From positions 62,001 to 126,000 of the forward strand of contig NZ_LT635772.1 in the NCBI RefSeq assembly GCF_900128415.1: a stretch of 64,000 nucleotides of DNA, given 5' to 3'. This stretch comes from Anaerococcus mediterraneensis. Lineage in GTDB: Bacteria > Bacillota > Clostridia > Tissierellales > Peptoniphilaceae. Shown here in pieces: positions 1 to 10,169 of the stretch. Under the pieces are notes generated by a model, which searched no databases, was not told the DNA's origin, and saw nothing but the letters and a program-made list of their open reading frames with translations. The position numbers and the translations under genes are program-made. Positions within the stretch are counted from its first letter, which is position 1. Every line of letters begins with the position of its first letter.

Positions 1-3000
1 GGACTCTTCTGCCTTTTGGTTGGCCTTGGATAAGATTTTGTCTTGATTTCTGATCTTTGACGCATCGATTTTTTCGACTTGTGAAAACCTATCTTGTTCA
101 TCGATATTTTCTTTTAGTTCCATTACCTGACCATCTTCATCTAAAAGTTCTACATCTAGTGCAAGTGACTGCAATTCTTTAACTAGAACTTTAAATGATT
201 CTGGTGTACCAGGTTCTGGTATGTTTTCACCCTTGACTATGGCCTCATAAGTTTTTACCCTACCTGTAACATCGTCACTTTTTACAGTCAAGATTTCCTG
301 GAGGGTATGGCTTGCACCATAGGCTTCTAGGGCCCAAACTTCCATCTCCCCAAATCTTTGTCCACCAAATTGTGCCTTACCACCTAGTGGTTGTTGGGTT
401 ACAAGTGAATATGGACCTATAGATCTAGCATGGATTTTTTCTTCTACCATATGGTGGAGTTTTAGCATATACATGACTCCGACAGTTACTGGATTTTCAA
501 ACTCTTCACCTGTTCTACCATCACGAAGTCTTATTTTTCCTGTTTTGTTTACATATGGAGCTTCTTTTTTTGCATACTCTAGTATTTCTTCTATTTCTGT
601 ATCCATAGCACCATCAAAAACAGGAGTTGCTATCTTCCAACCTAGAGTCCTAGCTGCAAGTCCCATATGAACTTCTAGTACCTGACCAAGGTTCATACGA
701 GATGGGATACCAAGTGGGTTTAGACAGATCTGGATAGGTGTACCATCTGGCAAGAATGGCATGTCTTCACGAGGCAATATTCTTGAAATAACACCCTTGT
801 TACCGTGACGACCGCACATCTTATCACCTACCATTATCTTTCTCTTGGTAGCTACATAGACTCTTATAACTTTATTTACACCTGGAGATAGTTCGTCTCC
901 ATCTTTTTTGTTGTATTCTTTAACATCAACTACAATTCCCTTTTCACCATGAGGTACTTTTAGTGATGTATCTCTAACTTCTCTAGCTTTTTCGCCGAAG
1001 ATTGCACGTAATAGTCTTTCTTCTGGAGACAATTCTGTTTCTCCCTTTGGTGATACCTTACCAACAAGGATATCCCCGCTTGCGACTTCCGCACCGATCC
1101 TGATGACCCCATTTTCATCAAGGTCTTTTTTCATATCATCACCGACATTTGGTATATCTTTTGTGATCTCTTCTGCACCTAGCTTTGTTTCTCTGGCTTC
1201 ACACTCATGCTCTTCTATATGAACTGATGTCAAAACATCATCTATTACAAGCTGTTCATTTAGAAGCATAGCATCCTCGAAGTTGTATCCTTCCCATGTT
1301 GTGAAGGCTATTAGGATATTTTTACCAAGGGCAAGCTCACCATTATCTGTTGATGGACCATCTGCTAAAATTTGATTTTTTTCTACCATCTCATCTTTTG
1401 TAACAATCGGTCTTTGGTTTATGGTTGTACCTTGGTTGGCTCTTTCAAATTTTAATAATTTATAGGTTATAATTTCGCCGTCAGAATCACTTTTGACTTT
1501 TATCTTATCTGATGATACATATACAACTTTTCCAGCTTCTTTGGCAAGTACACAAACACCAGAGTCTTTTGCTGCTCTGTGTTCTATACCAGTAGCAACA
1601 ATTGGAGCTGATGATTTAAGTAGTGGCACTGCCTGACGCTGCATGTTGGCACCCATGAGGGCCCTTGTAGAGTCGTCGTTTTCTAGGAAAGGTATGAGGG
1701 ATGCACCGACTGATACTATCTGTTGTGGAGAAACGTCCATGTATTGGATAGAGTCTCTTGGATAAATATCATTTTCGCCCCTATAACCACGGCCTGATAC
1801 CCTCTCATTTATAAATCTATTATTCTCATCTAATGGTTCGTTAGCTTGGGCTATTATGAAATCATCTTCTATATCTGCTGTTAGGAAGTCAATCTCTTCT
1901 GTTACTATTCCGCCCTCTTTTACAACCCTGTATGGGGTTTCTATAAATCCATATTTATTAATCCTAGCATAGGTTGTAAGAGATGTGATAAGACCGATGT
2001 TTGGTCCTTCTGGAGTTTCTATTGGACAAATCCTACCGTAGTGAGAATCGTGTACGTCTCTAACCTCAACTCCTGCCCTATCTCTTGATAGACCGCCAGG
2101 TCCTAGGGCTGATAATCTTCTCTTGTGGGTCAACTCACTTAGTGGGTTTGTTTGGTCCATAAATTGTGATAGCTGAGATGAACCGAAGAACTCTTTTATG
2201 ACAGCTGTAACTGGTTTTATATTTATTAAGCCTTGTGGTGTTGCTATATCTGGATCTTGGGTTGTCATTCTTTCTCTGACAACTCTTTCCATCCTGGCAA
2301 GTCCCACCCTAAATTGGTTTTGTAAAAGTTCACCAACACCTCTGACACGTCTATTGCCAAGGTGGTCTATATCATCAAGGTCACCAATTCCCTCAAAAAG
2401 GTTGAATTGATAGTTGACTATAGCCAAAATATCTGACTTGGTGATATTTTTTGGAGCTAATTCTTTCTTTCTCCTGTACATCATCTTTACAAGCTCTTCG
2501 TCATCTTGGGCTTCTTCAATGATTTCTGTCATAACTGGATAATAAACTTTTTCACTAAAGTCATCTACATTTATATCTAGACCCTCTAGCCTGTCAAAAG
2601 AATTTATATCTACAAAATTATTTCCTACTATTCTTAGGATTTGTTCTTCACCCTTTGCATCAATTCTTTTGATATCAACAGCTGTGATACCAGAATCTTC
2701 TATAGCCTTGGCTGTTTTTTTGTCTATGATTTCGCCAGCTTTTACAAATATTTCTCCACTTTCTGTATCTATTACATCAAAAGCGGCAATCTCATTTTCT
2801 ATCCTTGGTAGCAAAGATAGTTTTAGATTGTATTTGTACCTACCAACCTTGGCCAAATCGTATCTTCTATCGTCAAACAAAAGATTGTTTATAAGGGTAG
2901 TAGCTGATTCTAGAGATGCTGGGTCTCCTGGTTTTAGTTTTTTGTATATTTCGATCAAGGCTTCTTCTGTTGTTTCAGAATTTTCTTTTTCTAGGGTTGT

Positions 3001-3657
3001 CCTTAGGTGTTTGGTATCTCCTATAGCCTCTATGATCTCCTCATCACTCTCAAATAATAGGGCACGAACTAGGGTTGTTGCTGGTAGCTTTCTAGTCCTA
3101 TCAAGTCTAACATTGACTGTATGGCTTGCATCGGTATCAAATTCTATCCATGCACCACGATTTGGGATAACTGTTGATGAATAAAGCATATCACCACTCT
3201 TGTCTGTCTCTCCTGCGTAGTAAACTCCAGGTGACCTTACAAGCTGGCTAACTATAACTCTTTCTGCACCATTTATAACAAAAGTAGCAGAGTCAGTCAT
3301 CATAGGAAAATCGCCCATGAAAACTTCTTGTCTTTTGATCTCGCCAGTTTCTTTATTAAATAAAATAGCCTTGACTTTTAAATCTCTAGCATAGGTTACA
3401 TCCTTATGCTTAGCTTCTTGTATGCTATATTTGCTCTCTTCTTCAAACTCATAACCTGTAAATTCTAGGCTGAGCGTACCGTTGTAGTCCTCAATTGGTG
3501 AAATATCTTCTAGTATTTCGCCAAGACCCTCTTTTATGAACCAGTCATATGAGTCTTTTTGAACTTTTAATAAATTTGGTAAATCTAAGACTTCTGGGAA
3601 TTTCGAAAAGGACATCCTTTCAGTTTTCCCATAATTTTTTTTATGATATTGGGCCAT
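1..3657 (-). CDS. rpoB: DNA-directed RNA polymerase beta subunit (partial, 3' end outside window)
   Basis: Catalytic beta subunit of RNA polymerase. The first 1219 codons are present and the reading frame is open to base 1, so the C-terminus (and presumably rpoC) lies beyond the window. The start gives [17 protein letters not shown], preceded by AAGGAG with good spacing. The rifampicin-binding region reads [18 protein letters not shown] followed by LSALGPGG (about 2075-2175). The residues equivalent to E. coli D516, H526 and S531 are all the sensitive type. Upstream lies a nitroreductase gene, not rplL, so rpoB appears to start its own transcript here. There is no frameshift in the part seen. 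Identification is certain from sequence conservation. Confidence 0.98.
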   Translation of the reverse strand, partial: MAQYHKKNYGKTERMSFSKFPEVLDLPNLLKVQKDSYDWFIKEGLGEILEDISPIEDYNGTLSLEFTGYEFEEESKYSIQEAKHKDVTYARDLKVKAILFNKETGEIKRQEVFMGDFPMMTDSATFVINGAERVIVSQLVRSPGVYYAGETDKSGDMLYSSTVIPNRGAWIEFDTDASHTVNVRLDRTRKLPATTLVRALLFESDEEIIEAIGDTKHLRTTLEKENSETTEEALIEIYKKLKPGDPASLESATTLINNLLFDDRRYDLAKVGRYKYNLKLSLLPRIENEIAAFDVIDTESGEIFVKAGEIIDKKTAKAIEDSGITAVDIKRIDAKGEEQILRIVGNNFVDINSFDRLEGLDINVDDFSEKVYYPVMTEIIEEAQDDEELVKMMYRRKKELAPKNITKSDILAIVNYQFNLFEGIGDLDDIDHLGNRRVRGVGELLQNQFRVGLARMERVVRERMTTQDPDIATPQGLINIKPVTAVIKEFFGSSQLSQFMDQTNPLSELTHKRRLSALGPGGLSRDRAGVEVRDVHDSHYGRICPIETPEGPNIGLITSLTTYARINKYGFIETPYRVVKEGGIVTEEIDFLTADIEDDFIIAQANEPLDENNRFINERVSGRGYRGENDIYPRDSIQYMDVSPQQIVSVGASLIPFLENDDSTRALMGANMQRQAVPLLKSSAPIVATGIEHRAAKDSGVCVLAKEAGKVVYVSSDKIKVKSDSDGEIITYKLLKFERANQGTTINQRPIVTKDEMVEKNQILADGPSTDNGELALGKNILIAFTTWEGYNFEDAMLLNEQLVIDDVLTSVHIEEHECEARETKLGAEEITKDIPNVGDDMKKDLDENGVIRIGAEVASGDILVGKVSPKGETELSPEERLLRAIFGEKAREVRDTSLKVPHGEKGIVVDVKEYNKKDGDELSPGVNKVIRVYVATKRKIMVGDKMCGRHGNKGVISRILPREDMPFLPDGTPIQICLNPLGIPSRMNLGQVLEVHMGLAARTLGWKIATPVFDGAMDTEIEEILEYAKKEAPYVNKTGKIRLRDGRTGEEFENPVTVGVMYMLKLHHMVEEKIHARSIGPYSLVTQQPLGGKAQFGGQRFGEMEVWALEAYGASHTLQEILTVKSDDVTGRVKTYEAIVKGENIPEPGTPESFKVLVKELQSLALDVELLDEDGQVMELKENIDEQDRFSQVEKIDASKIRNQDKILSKANQKAEES

Positions 3658-3757
3658 TAACACTTACTCCTTACTGTTTGCAAACTCTCAGACAAATTAT
3701 CAAATCTGCCACTTTTAAAATAAAAAATCTCAACAAATAGATTTCTAGCAATTGTAT

Positions 3758-3785
3758 ATTATACTTTATAACAATCAACCTTCAA
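3758..3785 (-). promoter_or_regulatory. Predicted promoter of rpoB
   Basis: On the minus strand TTGAAG (3785-3780), a 16-base spacer and TATAAT (3763-3758) form a good sigma-A promoter. It would give a leader of about 95 bases before the rpoB start. The leader contains a short AAATCT/AGATTT hairpin followed by a T-rich run, which could act as a weak attenuator. This is prediction only. Confidence 0.6.
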
Positions 3786-3881
3786 GTCCTTTATCGAGAT
3801 TTCTCCTTGTTTTTACTTATTTTTTATATTTTTATTTAAGCTTATCCAAATATGATATTCTTTTATAAGTTCTTTTCAATA

Positions 3882-4388
3882 TTAAATATAGTTAGTTTCT
3901 ATCTTATGGTCCTTTGGATCCGGCAATTTTTCAGTATATCCAATTGCAACTCCACTTACAGGTACAAAATTCGAATCTAGACCCAATTTTTTTATGTAGG
4001 CTGCATCAGGACCTAAACTATTTATCATACCTCTTATATATACAGATCCTATTCCCATTTCAGTAGCCTTCAGGCATATATTCTGGATAACACAACCTGC
4101 GTCTTCGTATTTTTCTGTATTGTCCTTCTTTGATGAAAACAAAATAAATAAAGGTGCTCCATAGATCGGATCTTTGTTTACAGATCTGATTTTTTGATAA
4201 TCTTCTACCATTTCCCTTAAAAGCTCCTTATCAGATATGACTGTAAGTGCACAATCATCATAGGCTCCCCTGGCTATAGGTGCCTTGTTTGCTGCATCTA
4301 ATAGGACTTTTATTTCATCATCTTTTAGGCTTTTCTCAGTAAAAGATCTAACTGATACTCTTTTACTTATAACTTGATCAAAATCCAT
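3882..4388 (-). CDS. Nitroreductase family protein
   Basis: A 168-residue FMN-dependent nitroreductase-like oxidoreductase, probably soluble and NAD(P)H-dependent. The N-terminal MDFDQVISKRVSVRSFTE is the typical R-x-S-x-R-x-F family opening that contacts FMN phosphate, and the GIGSVYIRG region and the C-terminal GVAIGY segment fit the fold. An upstream in-frame ATG would add ten residues, but AAGGAGG sits five bases before the internal ATG, so the start at 4388 is preferred. The physiological substrate cannot be read from the sequence. It is transcribed toward rpoB and separated from it by about 220 bases holding the rpoB promoter. Confidence 0.88.
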   Translation of the reverse strand: MDFDQVISKRVSVRSFTEKSLKDDEIKVLLDAANKAPIARGAYDDCALTVISDKELLREMVEDYQKIRSVNKDPIYGAPLFILFSSKKDNTEKYEDAGCVIQNICLKATEMGIGSVYIRGMINSLGPDAAYIKKLGLDSNFVPVSGVAIGYTEKLPDPKDHKIETNYI

Positions 4389-4458
4389 GCCTGCCTCCTT
4401 TTTATACTTACTAATCATTATACAGTTATAAAATATATAAACAATTTAAAATCTATGC

Positions 4459-4464
4459 TATAAT
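4459..4464 (+). promoter_or_regulatory. -10 box for the 4483 gene
   Basis: TATAAT preceded by TG (extended -10 form) lies 18 bases before the start codon of the membrane-protein gene. The implied leader is short and just holds the GGAGG ribosome binding site. No strong -35 hexamer is visible. Confidence 0.5.
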
Positions 4465-4482
4465 AGAAGTAACGGAGGATTT

Positions 4483-5604
4483 ATGAAAGACTTTATAAAA
4501 TTTTTTTCTATAATAACAGGCCTTTTTAGGTCGATAATAAGTATTTTGTTGCTTTTTGCCATTGGTTTTATCGTGTTTGTGGATACAAATCTACTATTGT
4601 CATTTTTAGATATTGTTGGCTATAATATTTTTTCCCCAGCCACAATAAAGCCGATTGGCCTTCTTGCTGTGGGGATAGGTTTTATAATAAACACTATTAT
4701 TTCAAGAAATATTTTCAAGGCTGGAGAAAATGGTAAGTCCCACCTATCAAATATTTTCTTTGCAATAATATTTTTAGCTGTAGACACTCTTCTGTTTCTA
4801 AAATATAGGGAAAAACTTATTTTTATCCTTATTGCTTTCAACGGACTTATTTTTATAAACTCAGTTATAGGCCTAATCGCTAAATTCAACCATGTCTATG
4901 AAAGCGATGAAGAAAAAACTAAAAAGAAAACTGAATATATAGAAGTAAAGTCAAAACCAAGCTCAGTAGAAGTCAAAAACGACAATATAAAACTTGATTT
5001 TAAAGATTATGAAAAAGACATTGCTATATTAAAGAAAGATGAGGAAATAAAAAATGGCAAAGTCATAAGTCAGGCAAGCCAAATAATAAAAAGTCCTGAG
5101 GAAAATTCTGAACAAAGAGAAAAAGACAGTACAGAAGTAGAAAAAGAAGACCAGCTATTTGATCCTAAGTCTAATAAATCAAAAGAAGAAAAATCTGATC
5201 TGCTTATAGAAAAGGCAGATGATAAAGATCAAGACGAAAATAATCTAAAATCAACAAATAGCGAAGACCTACTAGAAGAAGTCTACCAAGATGCGGAAAA
5301 TACAGATCCTAATATAGGTGAAAACCAAGTAGATAGGCAGAAAGATTTAGAAAACACAAGTCCAAAAACAAAAGTTTTAGATGATGGTCTTGTGATCACA
5401 GAAAAAAGCCTAGACGACCTTAAAACTAAAGAAAAAAATCCAAAGCACAGGGTAAAAAAGGTCAACAAAACTATAAAAAATGCAAAAGTCGACCAGACTT
5501 ATGATCCTGACTTGGCGGAGGATTTTCAAAAGATTAAGGATGAAAAAATCTACGATAAATCTAGATTTGTAAGAGAAAATCCAAATCATAACGAGAGTAA
5601 TTAG
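4483..5604 (+). CDS. Membrane protein with long charged cytoplasmic-type tail
   Basis: No family recognised. The protein has 373 residues. About residues 8-130 hold four hydrophobic segments (near 10-33, 58-75, 88-104 and 112-130). The remaining 240 residues are highly charged, rich in Lys, Glu, Asp, Asn and Ser, without hydrophobic stretches and probably largely disordered. The small N-terminal membrane domain resembles alkaline-shock/AmaP-like small membrane proteins only in general pattern; I do not assign it. It stands alone with its own -10 box and terminator, divergent from the nitroreductase gene. The tail may recruit a basic or cytoskeletal partner at the membrane, but that is speculation. 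Confidence 0.8.
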   Translation: MKDFIKFFSIITGLFRSIISILLLFAIGFIVFVDTNLLLSFLDIVGYNIFSPATIKPIGLLAVGIGFIINTIISRNIFKAGENGKSHLSNIFFAIIFLAVDTLLFLKYREKLIFILIAFNGLIFINSVIGLIAKFNHVYESDEEKTKKKTEYIEVKSKPSSVEVKNDNIKLDFKDYEKDIAILKKDEEIKNGKVISQASQIIKSPEENSEQREKDSTEVEKEDQLFDPKSNKSKEEKSDLLIEKADDKDQDENNLKSTNSEDLLEEVYQDAENTDPNIGENQVDRQKDLENTSPKTKVLDDGLVITEKSLDDLKTKEKNPKHRVKKVNKTIKNAKVDQTYDPDLAEDFQKIKDEKIYDKSRFVRENPNHNESN

Positions 5605-5627
5605 CCCTTTAGGCTATTACTCTTTTT
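5595..5627 (+). terminator. Rho-independent terminator overlapping a stop codon
   Basis: A stem of GAGTAAT-AGCC against GGCTATTACTC with one bulged T and a short CTTT loop, followed by a run of T. The left arm includes the TAG stop of the upstream membrane-protein gene. Confidence 0.85.
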
Positions 5628-5666
5628 TATCAAAGATAGGAAAACAATTGCATAAAAGGAGAAACT

Positions 5667-7571
5667 ATGGATAAAACCTACCACGACCTGATAAAAACTA
5701 TCTACCCCGATACAAATTCTATAAAAGATGAGCTTATTTTATTAAACTCTGAGCAGTACCTACCAAAGGGGACCGAATATTTTTTCTCAGATATACACGG
5801 AGAAAGCGACGCCTTCCTGCATTTGCTGAGGTCTGCTTCGGGCAATATCAGGGATAAGATCAAAAAACTTTTTGGAGACACGCTTGAGCAAAAAGACCAA
5901 GACGGACTAGCCCAGCTAATCTACGATCCTGACCTGGTCATAAACAAACTTAGGAAAGAAGAAAAAATAAATGCCGACTATCTGACTATAACTATCCACA
6001 GGCTTATAAATTTGCTCAAATTCGTTTCTACAAAATACCCAAAAGATGATGTCAGAAGCAAATTTCCTCAAAAGTATAGCCTAATAATAGATGAGCTTTT
6101 ATACACCAATGATGCAGAATACGATAAAAGGACTTATTATGAGTCTTTGGTAAAAAACATCGTCCATTATAATGCTGCCTATGATTTTATAAAAGTCCTT
6201 TGCACTTTGATCCAAAGGATATCTGTAGATAAACTCCACATCGTAGGCGATATTTATGATCGAGGCCCATCACCTCATATTATTATGGATGAGTTGCTCA
6301 CCTTCCCAAACGTAGATTTTCAATGGGGTAACCATGATGTTGCTTGGATGGGAGCTTGTGCTGGCAATGATGCCCTCATTGCAGCTTGCCTAGCCAATGC
6401 TATCCACTACAACAATTTTGATATGCTCGAAGATGGCTATGGGATAAATTTACGCCTCCTCTATGAATTTGCCATTAAAACCTACAGAGATGACCCATGC
6501 CAGCTTTTTATGCCTAGGATTTATGACGACAATGTTTATGATAAGGTAGGCAAAGAGGCTGCAGCCAAAATGTTTAAGGCTATTTCTATAATAAGATATA
6601 AACTTGATTATGCCCTCATAGAAAGAAACAAAGAATTTGGAGTAGACCACAGAAATGTCCTAAAATTTATCGATTTTGATAAGGGGACCTACAAGGGTGT
6701 CAAACTGAAGGATACAAACTTCCCAACTATAGATAAAAATGACCCATCAAAACTTACAAGAGAGGAAGAAAACCTCATAAAAGTTCTTAGAAAAGATTTT
6801 ATAAAGAATGATAAATTAAATAATCATATCAGATTTTTATATAAAAATGGTTCTATGTACAAGGTAGAAAATGGATCTTTGTTATTCCACGGATGTCTGC
6901 CATTGACAGAAAATGGAGATTTCCAAGAGGTAGAAATAAGGGGCAAGACCTACAAGGGCAAGGCCCTCATGGATAAGTTTGACAGGATCGCAAGAGATGC
7001 ATACTTCAGAAATGATCTTTTTGCCAAAGACCTCATGTGGTATTTGGTATGCGGCAGGTATTCACCAATTTTTGGCAAAAGCCAGTATTCATATTTTGAA
7101 AATATTTTTGTAGATGATAAAAAGCTCAAAGAAGAGAAATTCAATCCTTATTTCGAATTGTGTAATGATGAAAAAATAGTGGACAAAATCCTAGATGAGT
7201 TTAAGGTCAAAGGAACTAGAAGAAGGATAATAAATGGTCATGTCCCAGTCATATCAGAAAAAGGCCATGCCCCTATAAAAGCAGGCGGCAAACTCTATGT
7301 TATAGATGGTGGTATATCCAAGCCTTACCAAGCCAAAACTGGCATAGCAGGATACACACTTATGTTTAACTCCCACCATGTGGCCCTAGCTGAACACAAG
7401 TCCTACGAATCAATCACCGACAGAGTTTCATCATATACACCAAACATCTTGGAAGTTGAAATCATGAACCCTAGGATGCTCAGAAAAGATACAGACCAGG
7501 GAATAAAAACTAGGGAAAAAATTAAAATCCTAGAGGAGCTCTTGGCCCTCTATGAAGAAAATAAATATTAA
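5667..7571 (+). CDS. fbp: Fructose-1,6-bisphosphatase class III
   Basis: Hydrolyses fructose-1,6-bisphosphate to fructose-6-phosphate, the gluconeogenic step. This is the Firmicutes-specific class III enzyme, built on a calcineurin-like metallophosphatase fold. Its 634 residues match the usual length of about 640. Metal-site motifs are SDIHGESD (residues 41-48), GDIYDRGP (194-201) and WGNHD (220-224), and a late NGHVPV segment supplies a further histidine. AAAGGAG precedes the ATG. It lies alone between two terminators or spacers, so it is probably monocistronic or loosely linked to the small DUF4177 gene downstream. No defect is seen. Confidence 0.97.
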   Translation: MDKTYHDLIKTIYPDTNSIKDELILLNSEQYLPKGTEYFFSDIHGESDAFLHLLRSASGNIRDKIKKLFGDTLEQKDQDGLAQLIYDPDLVINKLRKEEKINADYLTITIHRLINLLKFVSTKYPKDDVRSKFPQKYSLIIDELLYTNDAEYDKRTYYESLVKNIVHYNAAYDFIKVLCTLIQRISVDKLHIVGDIYDRGPSPHIIMDELLTFPNVDFQWGNHDVAWMGACAGNDALIAACLANAIHYNNFDMLEDGYGINLRLLYEFAIKTYRDDPCQLFMPRIYDDNVYDKVGKEAAAKMFKAISIIRYKLDYALIERNKEFGVDHRNVLKFIDFDKGTYKGVKLKDTNFPTIDKNDPSKLTREEENLIKVLRKDFIKNDKLNNHIRFLYKNGSMYKVENGSLLFHGCLPLTENGDFQEVEIRGKTYKGKALMDKFDRIARDAYFRNDLFAKDLMWYLVCGRYSPIFGKSQYSYFENIFVDDKKLKEEKFNPYFELCNDEKIVDKILDEFKVKGTRRRIINGHVPVISEKGHAPIKAGGKLYVIDGGISKPYQAKTGIAGYTLMFNSHHVALAEHKSYESITDRVSSYTPNILEVEIMNPRMLRKDTDQGIKTREKIKILEELLALYEENKY

Positions 7572-7642
7572 AGGATTAAATTTTGAAACATTGATAATAT
7601 CAAGTCTAATATATATTTAAAATAAAAATTCAAGGAGGATAT

Positions 7643-7846
7643 GTGTTTACTTACGAGTTTGTTGAAGTCACCCCAAAGGGTGGACTAAAATCAGGAAGGA
7701 CTGACTCCTTTCAAGAGTGCAAGGAGATAATAATACAAAAGGCAAAAGAAGGCTGGGAATTGGTACAAATAGTACCAGTTATGAACGAAAAATCCGGAGT
7801 ATCTTTCTTAGTAAACTATACAATTGTTTTTAAGGTAAATAAGTAA
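7643..7846 (+). CDS. DUF4177 domain protein
   Basis: A 67-residue protein of the small DUF4177 type: an aromatic-rich beta strand (FTYEFVEV), a central helix containing KEGWELVQI, and a closing strand NYTIVFKVNK. The function of the family is unknown. The start is GTG at 7643: AAGGAGG lies four bases upstream, and the overlapping ATG two bases earlier is in another frame that stops after a few codons. It is separated from fbp by 71 bases and closed by a strong terminator. Confidence 0.8.
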   Translation: MFTYEFVEVTPKGGLKSGRTDSFQECKEIIIQKAKEGWELVQIVPVMNEKSGVSFLVNYTIVFKVNK

Positions 7847-7852
7847 AAAAAT

Positions 7853-7887
7853 GTGGTGCTAGAGCTTTTCATCAAGTCTAGCACCAC
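7853..7887. terminator. Bidirectional terminator between convergent genes
   Basis: A perfect 11-bp stem (GTGGTGCTAGA / TCTAGCACCAC) with A-run on the left and T-run on the right. It serves both the DUF4177 gene (+) and the cyclophilin gene (-). Confidence 0.9.
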
Positions 7888-7894
7888 TTTATTT

Positions 7895-8413
7895 CTACAT
7901 TTTTTCTACTTGACCATAGTCTATACCAAAGGTATCTACTGTGACTTTTTTCATTTTTTGTTCTTCTTTTGGTTTATCAGAAAAGTCAGTTTTTGTTGTA
8001 GCAATCTTATCTACTACATCCATGCCTTCTATAACCCTACCAAAGCCGGCATAGGATCCATCTAGGTGTGGGCTGTCTTTGTGCATGATGAAAAATTGGC
8101 TGCCAGCAGAGTTTGGCATCATTGACCTAGCCATAGAAATGACTCCTCTTTCGTGTTTTAGGTCATTTTTGTAGCCATTCTGGCTAAATTCTCCAGCTAT
8201 AGCATAGCCAGGACCACCCATACCTGTACCCTCTGGGTCCCCACCTTGGATCATAAAGTTTTTTATAACCCTGTGGAAAATAAGCCCATCATAAAAACCA
8301 TCATTTACCAAAGAAATAAAATTTCTTACAGTATTTTCTGCCTTTTCTGGGTATAGCTCTACCTTAAATATATCACCATTTTCCATTTCAAATGTTACTA
8401 TTGGATTTGTCAT
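7895..8413 (-). CDS. Peptidyl-prolyl cis-trans isomerase, cyclophilin type
   Basis: Catalyses proline isomerisation during protein folding. Of 172 residues, almost all form one cyclophilin domain. FHRVIKNFMIQGGDPEGTG holds the catalytic Arg and Gln-Gly-Gly, and GSQFFIMHKDSPHLDG and YAGFGRVIEGMDVVD are the other conserved blocks. There is no signal peptide or lipobox, so it is cytoplasmic. AGGAGG precedes the ATG. It follows the PFL-family gene by nine bases on the same strand and may be co-transcribed with it. Confidence 0.95.
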   Translation of the reverse strand: MTNPIVTFEMENGDIFKVELYPEKAENTVRNFISLVNDGFYDGLIFHRVIKNFMIQGGDPEGTGMGGPGYAIAGEFSQNGYKNDLKHERGVISMARSMMPNSAGSQFFIMHKDSPHLDGSYAGFGRVIEGMDVVDKIATTKTDFSDKPKEEQKMKKVTVDTFGIDYGQVEKM

Positions 8414-8422
8414 TTTTTCCTC

Positions 8423-9772
8423 CTAATTTTTAAATGAATGCACTGGGGCAGGTATAAAACCGCCTCTTTTTACCATAATACTAGAATCAGACTCACCTAT
8501 ATCAATTATTGGTGCATAGCCTAAAAGTCCACCAAACTCTACGCTATCTCCAACATCTTTGCCCTCTACAGGGATGATCCTAACAGCTGTTGTCTTGTTG
8601 TTTATAACACCTATTGCCGCCTCATCGGCTATTATAGCAGAAATTGTCTCAGCAGTGGTTTTGCCAGGTATGGCTATCATATCAAGACCAACCGAGCAAA
8701 CACAAGTCATAGCTTCAAGCCTATCAAATGATAGATGACCTCCATCGACAGCCTTGATCATAGCCTCATCTTCACTAACAGGGATAAAGGCTCCTGAAAG
8801 ACCTCCTACCCTAGAGCTTGCCATGATTCCGCCCTTTTTGACAGCGTCATTTAGCATGGCAAGGGCAGCTGTTGTACCGTGGCCGCCTACATTATCTATA
8901 CCTATTTCTTCTAAAATCCTACCAACGGAATCTCCGATAGCTGGAGTTGGTGCCAAAGACAAGTCTACAATCCCAAATTTTTTATCAAGCTTTTTACAAA
9001 CTTCCTTGCAAAGTAGCTCACCCATCCTAGTTATCTTGAAAGCTGTCTTTTTTATTATCTCATAGATCTCATTTATTGGCAGGTCAGCTTTATCCTCTAT
9101 AGCAGATTTTACAACACCAGGACCTGACACTCCTACGCTTATGACAGTATCTGCCTCACCTACTCCGTGAAAGGCTCCTGCCATAAAAGGATTGTCATCA
9201 ACCGCATTTGCAAATACAACTAATTTTGCACAGCCGAAAGAATCCTTGGTATTTTTTGCCAAATCTTTTATTATGTGGCCACACTTGGCTACTGCATCCA
9301 TATTTATACCAGCCTTTGTAGATCCTACATTTATACTAGCACAAACTACATCAGTTTCCGCCAGGGCTTTTGGAATAGAATTTATCAAAATCTCATCAGA
9401 CTTAGTCATCCCCTTGCCTACCAGGGCAGAAAAACCACCTACAAAATCTACCCCTATATCCTTGGCAGCCCTATCTAGGGTCCTTGCAAAAGGAGTGTAG
9501 TCATCAAGGTCAGTTGCTGCTCCTATCAAAGATATAGGTGTGACTGCTATCCTGTTATTTATGATTGGAACCCCATATAGGTTTGAAATCTCTTTAGATG
9601 CCTCTATAAAGCCATGTGACTCCCTTATGAGTTTATCATAAATTTTTTGGCAAGCTTTTTTGTAATCAGTATCTATGCAGTCAAAAAGACTTATACCCAT
9701 TGTTAGGGTTCTGACATCGAGATTTTCTTCATCAAGCATTTTTATAGTATCTAAAATATTATTTTTATCCAT
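8423..9772 (-). CDS. PFL family protein (UPF0210/DUF711)
   Basis: A 449-residue member of UPF0210 (DUF711), whose fold resembles pyruvate-formate lyase and whose reaction is not established. Recognisable parts are [10 protein letters not shown] near the N-terminus, [13 protein letters not shown] (about 135-147), [16 protein letters not shown] and the [12 protein letters not shown] / [17 protein letters not shown] region. The gene follows the ACT-domain gene so tightly (TAA-G-ATG) that translation must be coupled. This ACT plus UPF0210 pair is a conserved unit in many anaerobes, which implies that a small amino acid-type ligand controls the larger protein. Confidence 0.92.
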   Translation of the reverse strand: MDKNNILDTIKMLDEENLDVRTLTMGISLFDCIDTDYKKACQKIYDKLIRESHGFIEASKEISNLYGVPIINNRIAVTPISLIGAATDLDDYTPFARTLDRAAKDIGVDFVGGFSALVGKGMTKSDEILINSIPKALAETDVVCASINVGSTKAGINMDAVAKCGHIIKDLAKNTKDSFGCAKLVVFANAVDDNPFMAGAFHGVGEADTVISVGVSGPGVVKSAIEDKADLPINEIYEIIKKTAFKITRMGELLCKEVCKKLDKKFGIVDLSLAPTPAIGDSVGRILEEIGIDNVGGHGTTAALAMLNDAVKKGGIMASSRVGGLSGAFIPVSEDEAMIKAVDGGHLSFDRLEAMTCVCSVGLDMIAIPGKTTAETISAIIADEAAIGVINNKTTAVRIIPVEGKDVGDSVEFGGLLGYAPIIDIGESDSSIMVKRGGFIPAPVHSFKN

Positions 9773-9773
9773 C

Positions 9774-10043
9774 TTAAATCCTATGCATTATATCAAAGAC
9801 TTTTTCATTTTGAAGTCTGATCTCTAAATTAGTCTCTTTTGAAAGAGAATCAAAGTTTTTACTAATCTCATCAAAATCTGCTTCTGCTTGTGACATATCT
9901 ATATTTAGCATAGCCACAAATTTATCTTCCATGATAGTTTGGCTCATATCCAAAATATTTACCTTGTGTTCATATAAAATCTTAGTCACCGAATAAATTA
10001 TTCCAGGCCTATCTATGCCTATAATTGTAAGTATTGCTTTCAT
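9774..10043 (-). CDS. ACT domain protein (UPF0237)
   Basis: An 89-residue single ACT domain: beta strand [20 protein letters not shown], helix, then [18 protein letters not shown]. The RPGI motif at the first strand-helix turn is the standard ligand-contact site. It belongs to UPF0237, found next to UPF0210 as here. The likely role is an allosteric sensor for the neighbouring PFL-type protein; ligand unknown. It has an AGGAGG ribosome binding site and is first in a likely three-gene operon with the PFL-type gene and cyclophilin. Confidence 0.9.
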   Translation of the reverse strand: MKAILTIIGIDRPGIIYSVTKILYEHKVNILDMSQTIMEDKFVAMLNIDMSQAEADFDEISKNFDSLSKETNLEIRLQNEKVFDIMHRI

Positions 10044-10116
10044 AAATCCTCCTAGATATCTCTATAAAAAATTGTACCCTAAATTATATTTAAGAAAAAG
10101 AAAAAAGCCTATTAAA

Positions 10117-10165
10117 TGAACTGACACCCAAAAGTTAGACCAAACACTAACTAAAGGAAGTCAGT
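10117..10165 (+). mobile_element. Solo left-end fragment of an IS3-family element
   Basis: About 49 bases beginning TGAACTGACACCCAAAAG, nearly identical to the left end of the IS remnant at 10838-10887 and in the same orientation. No transposase follows. The match breaks off at the 3' end of the membrane-protein gene 10170-10733, which therefore lies between two direct copies of the same IS end. Confidence 0.75.
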
Positions 10166-10169
10166 ATCG

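Noticed and set aside
2669..3184. A 171-codon plus-strand frame inside rpoB
   Set aside because: Antisense shadow of the conserved rpoB reading frame; no family match or ribosome binding site.
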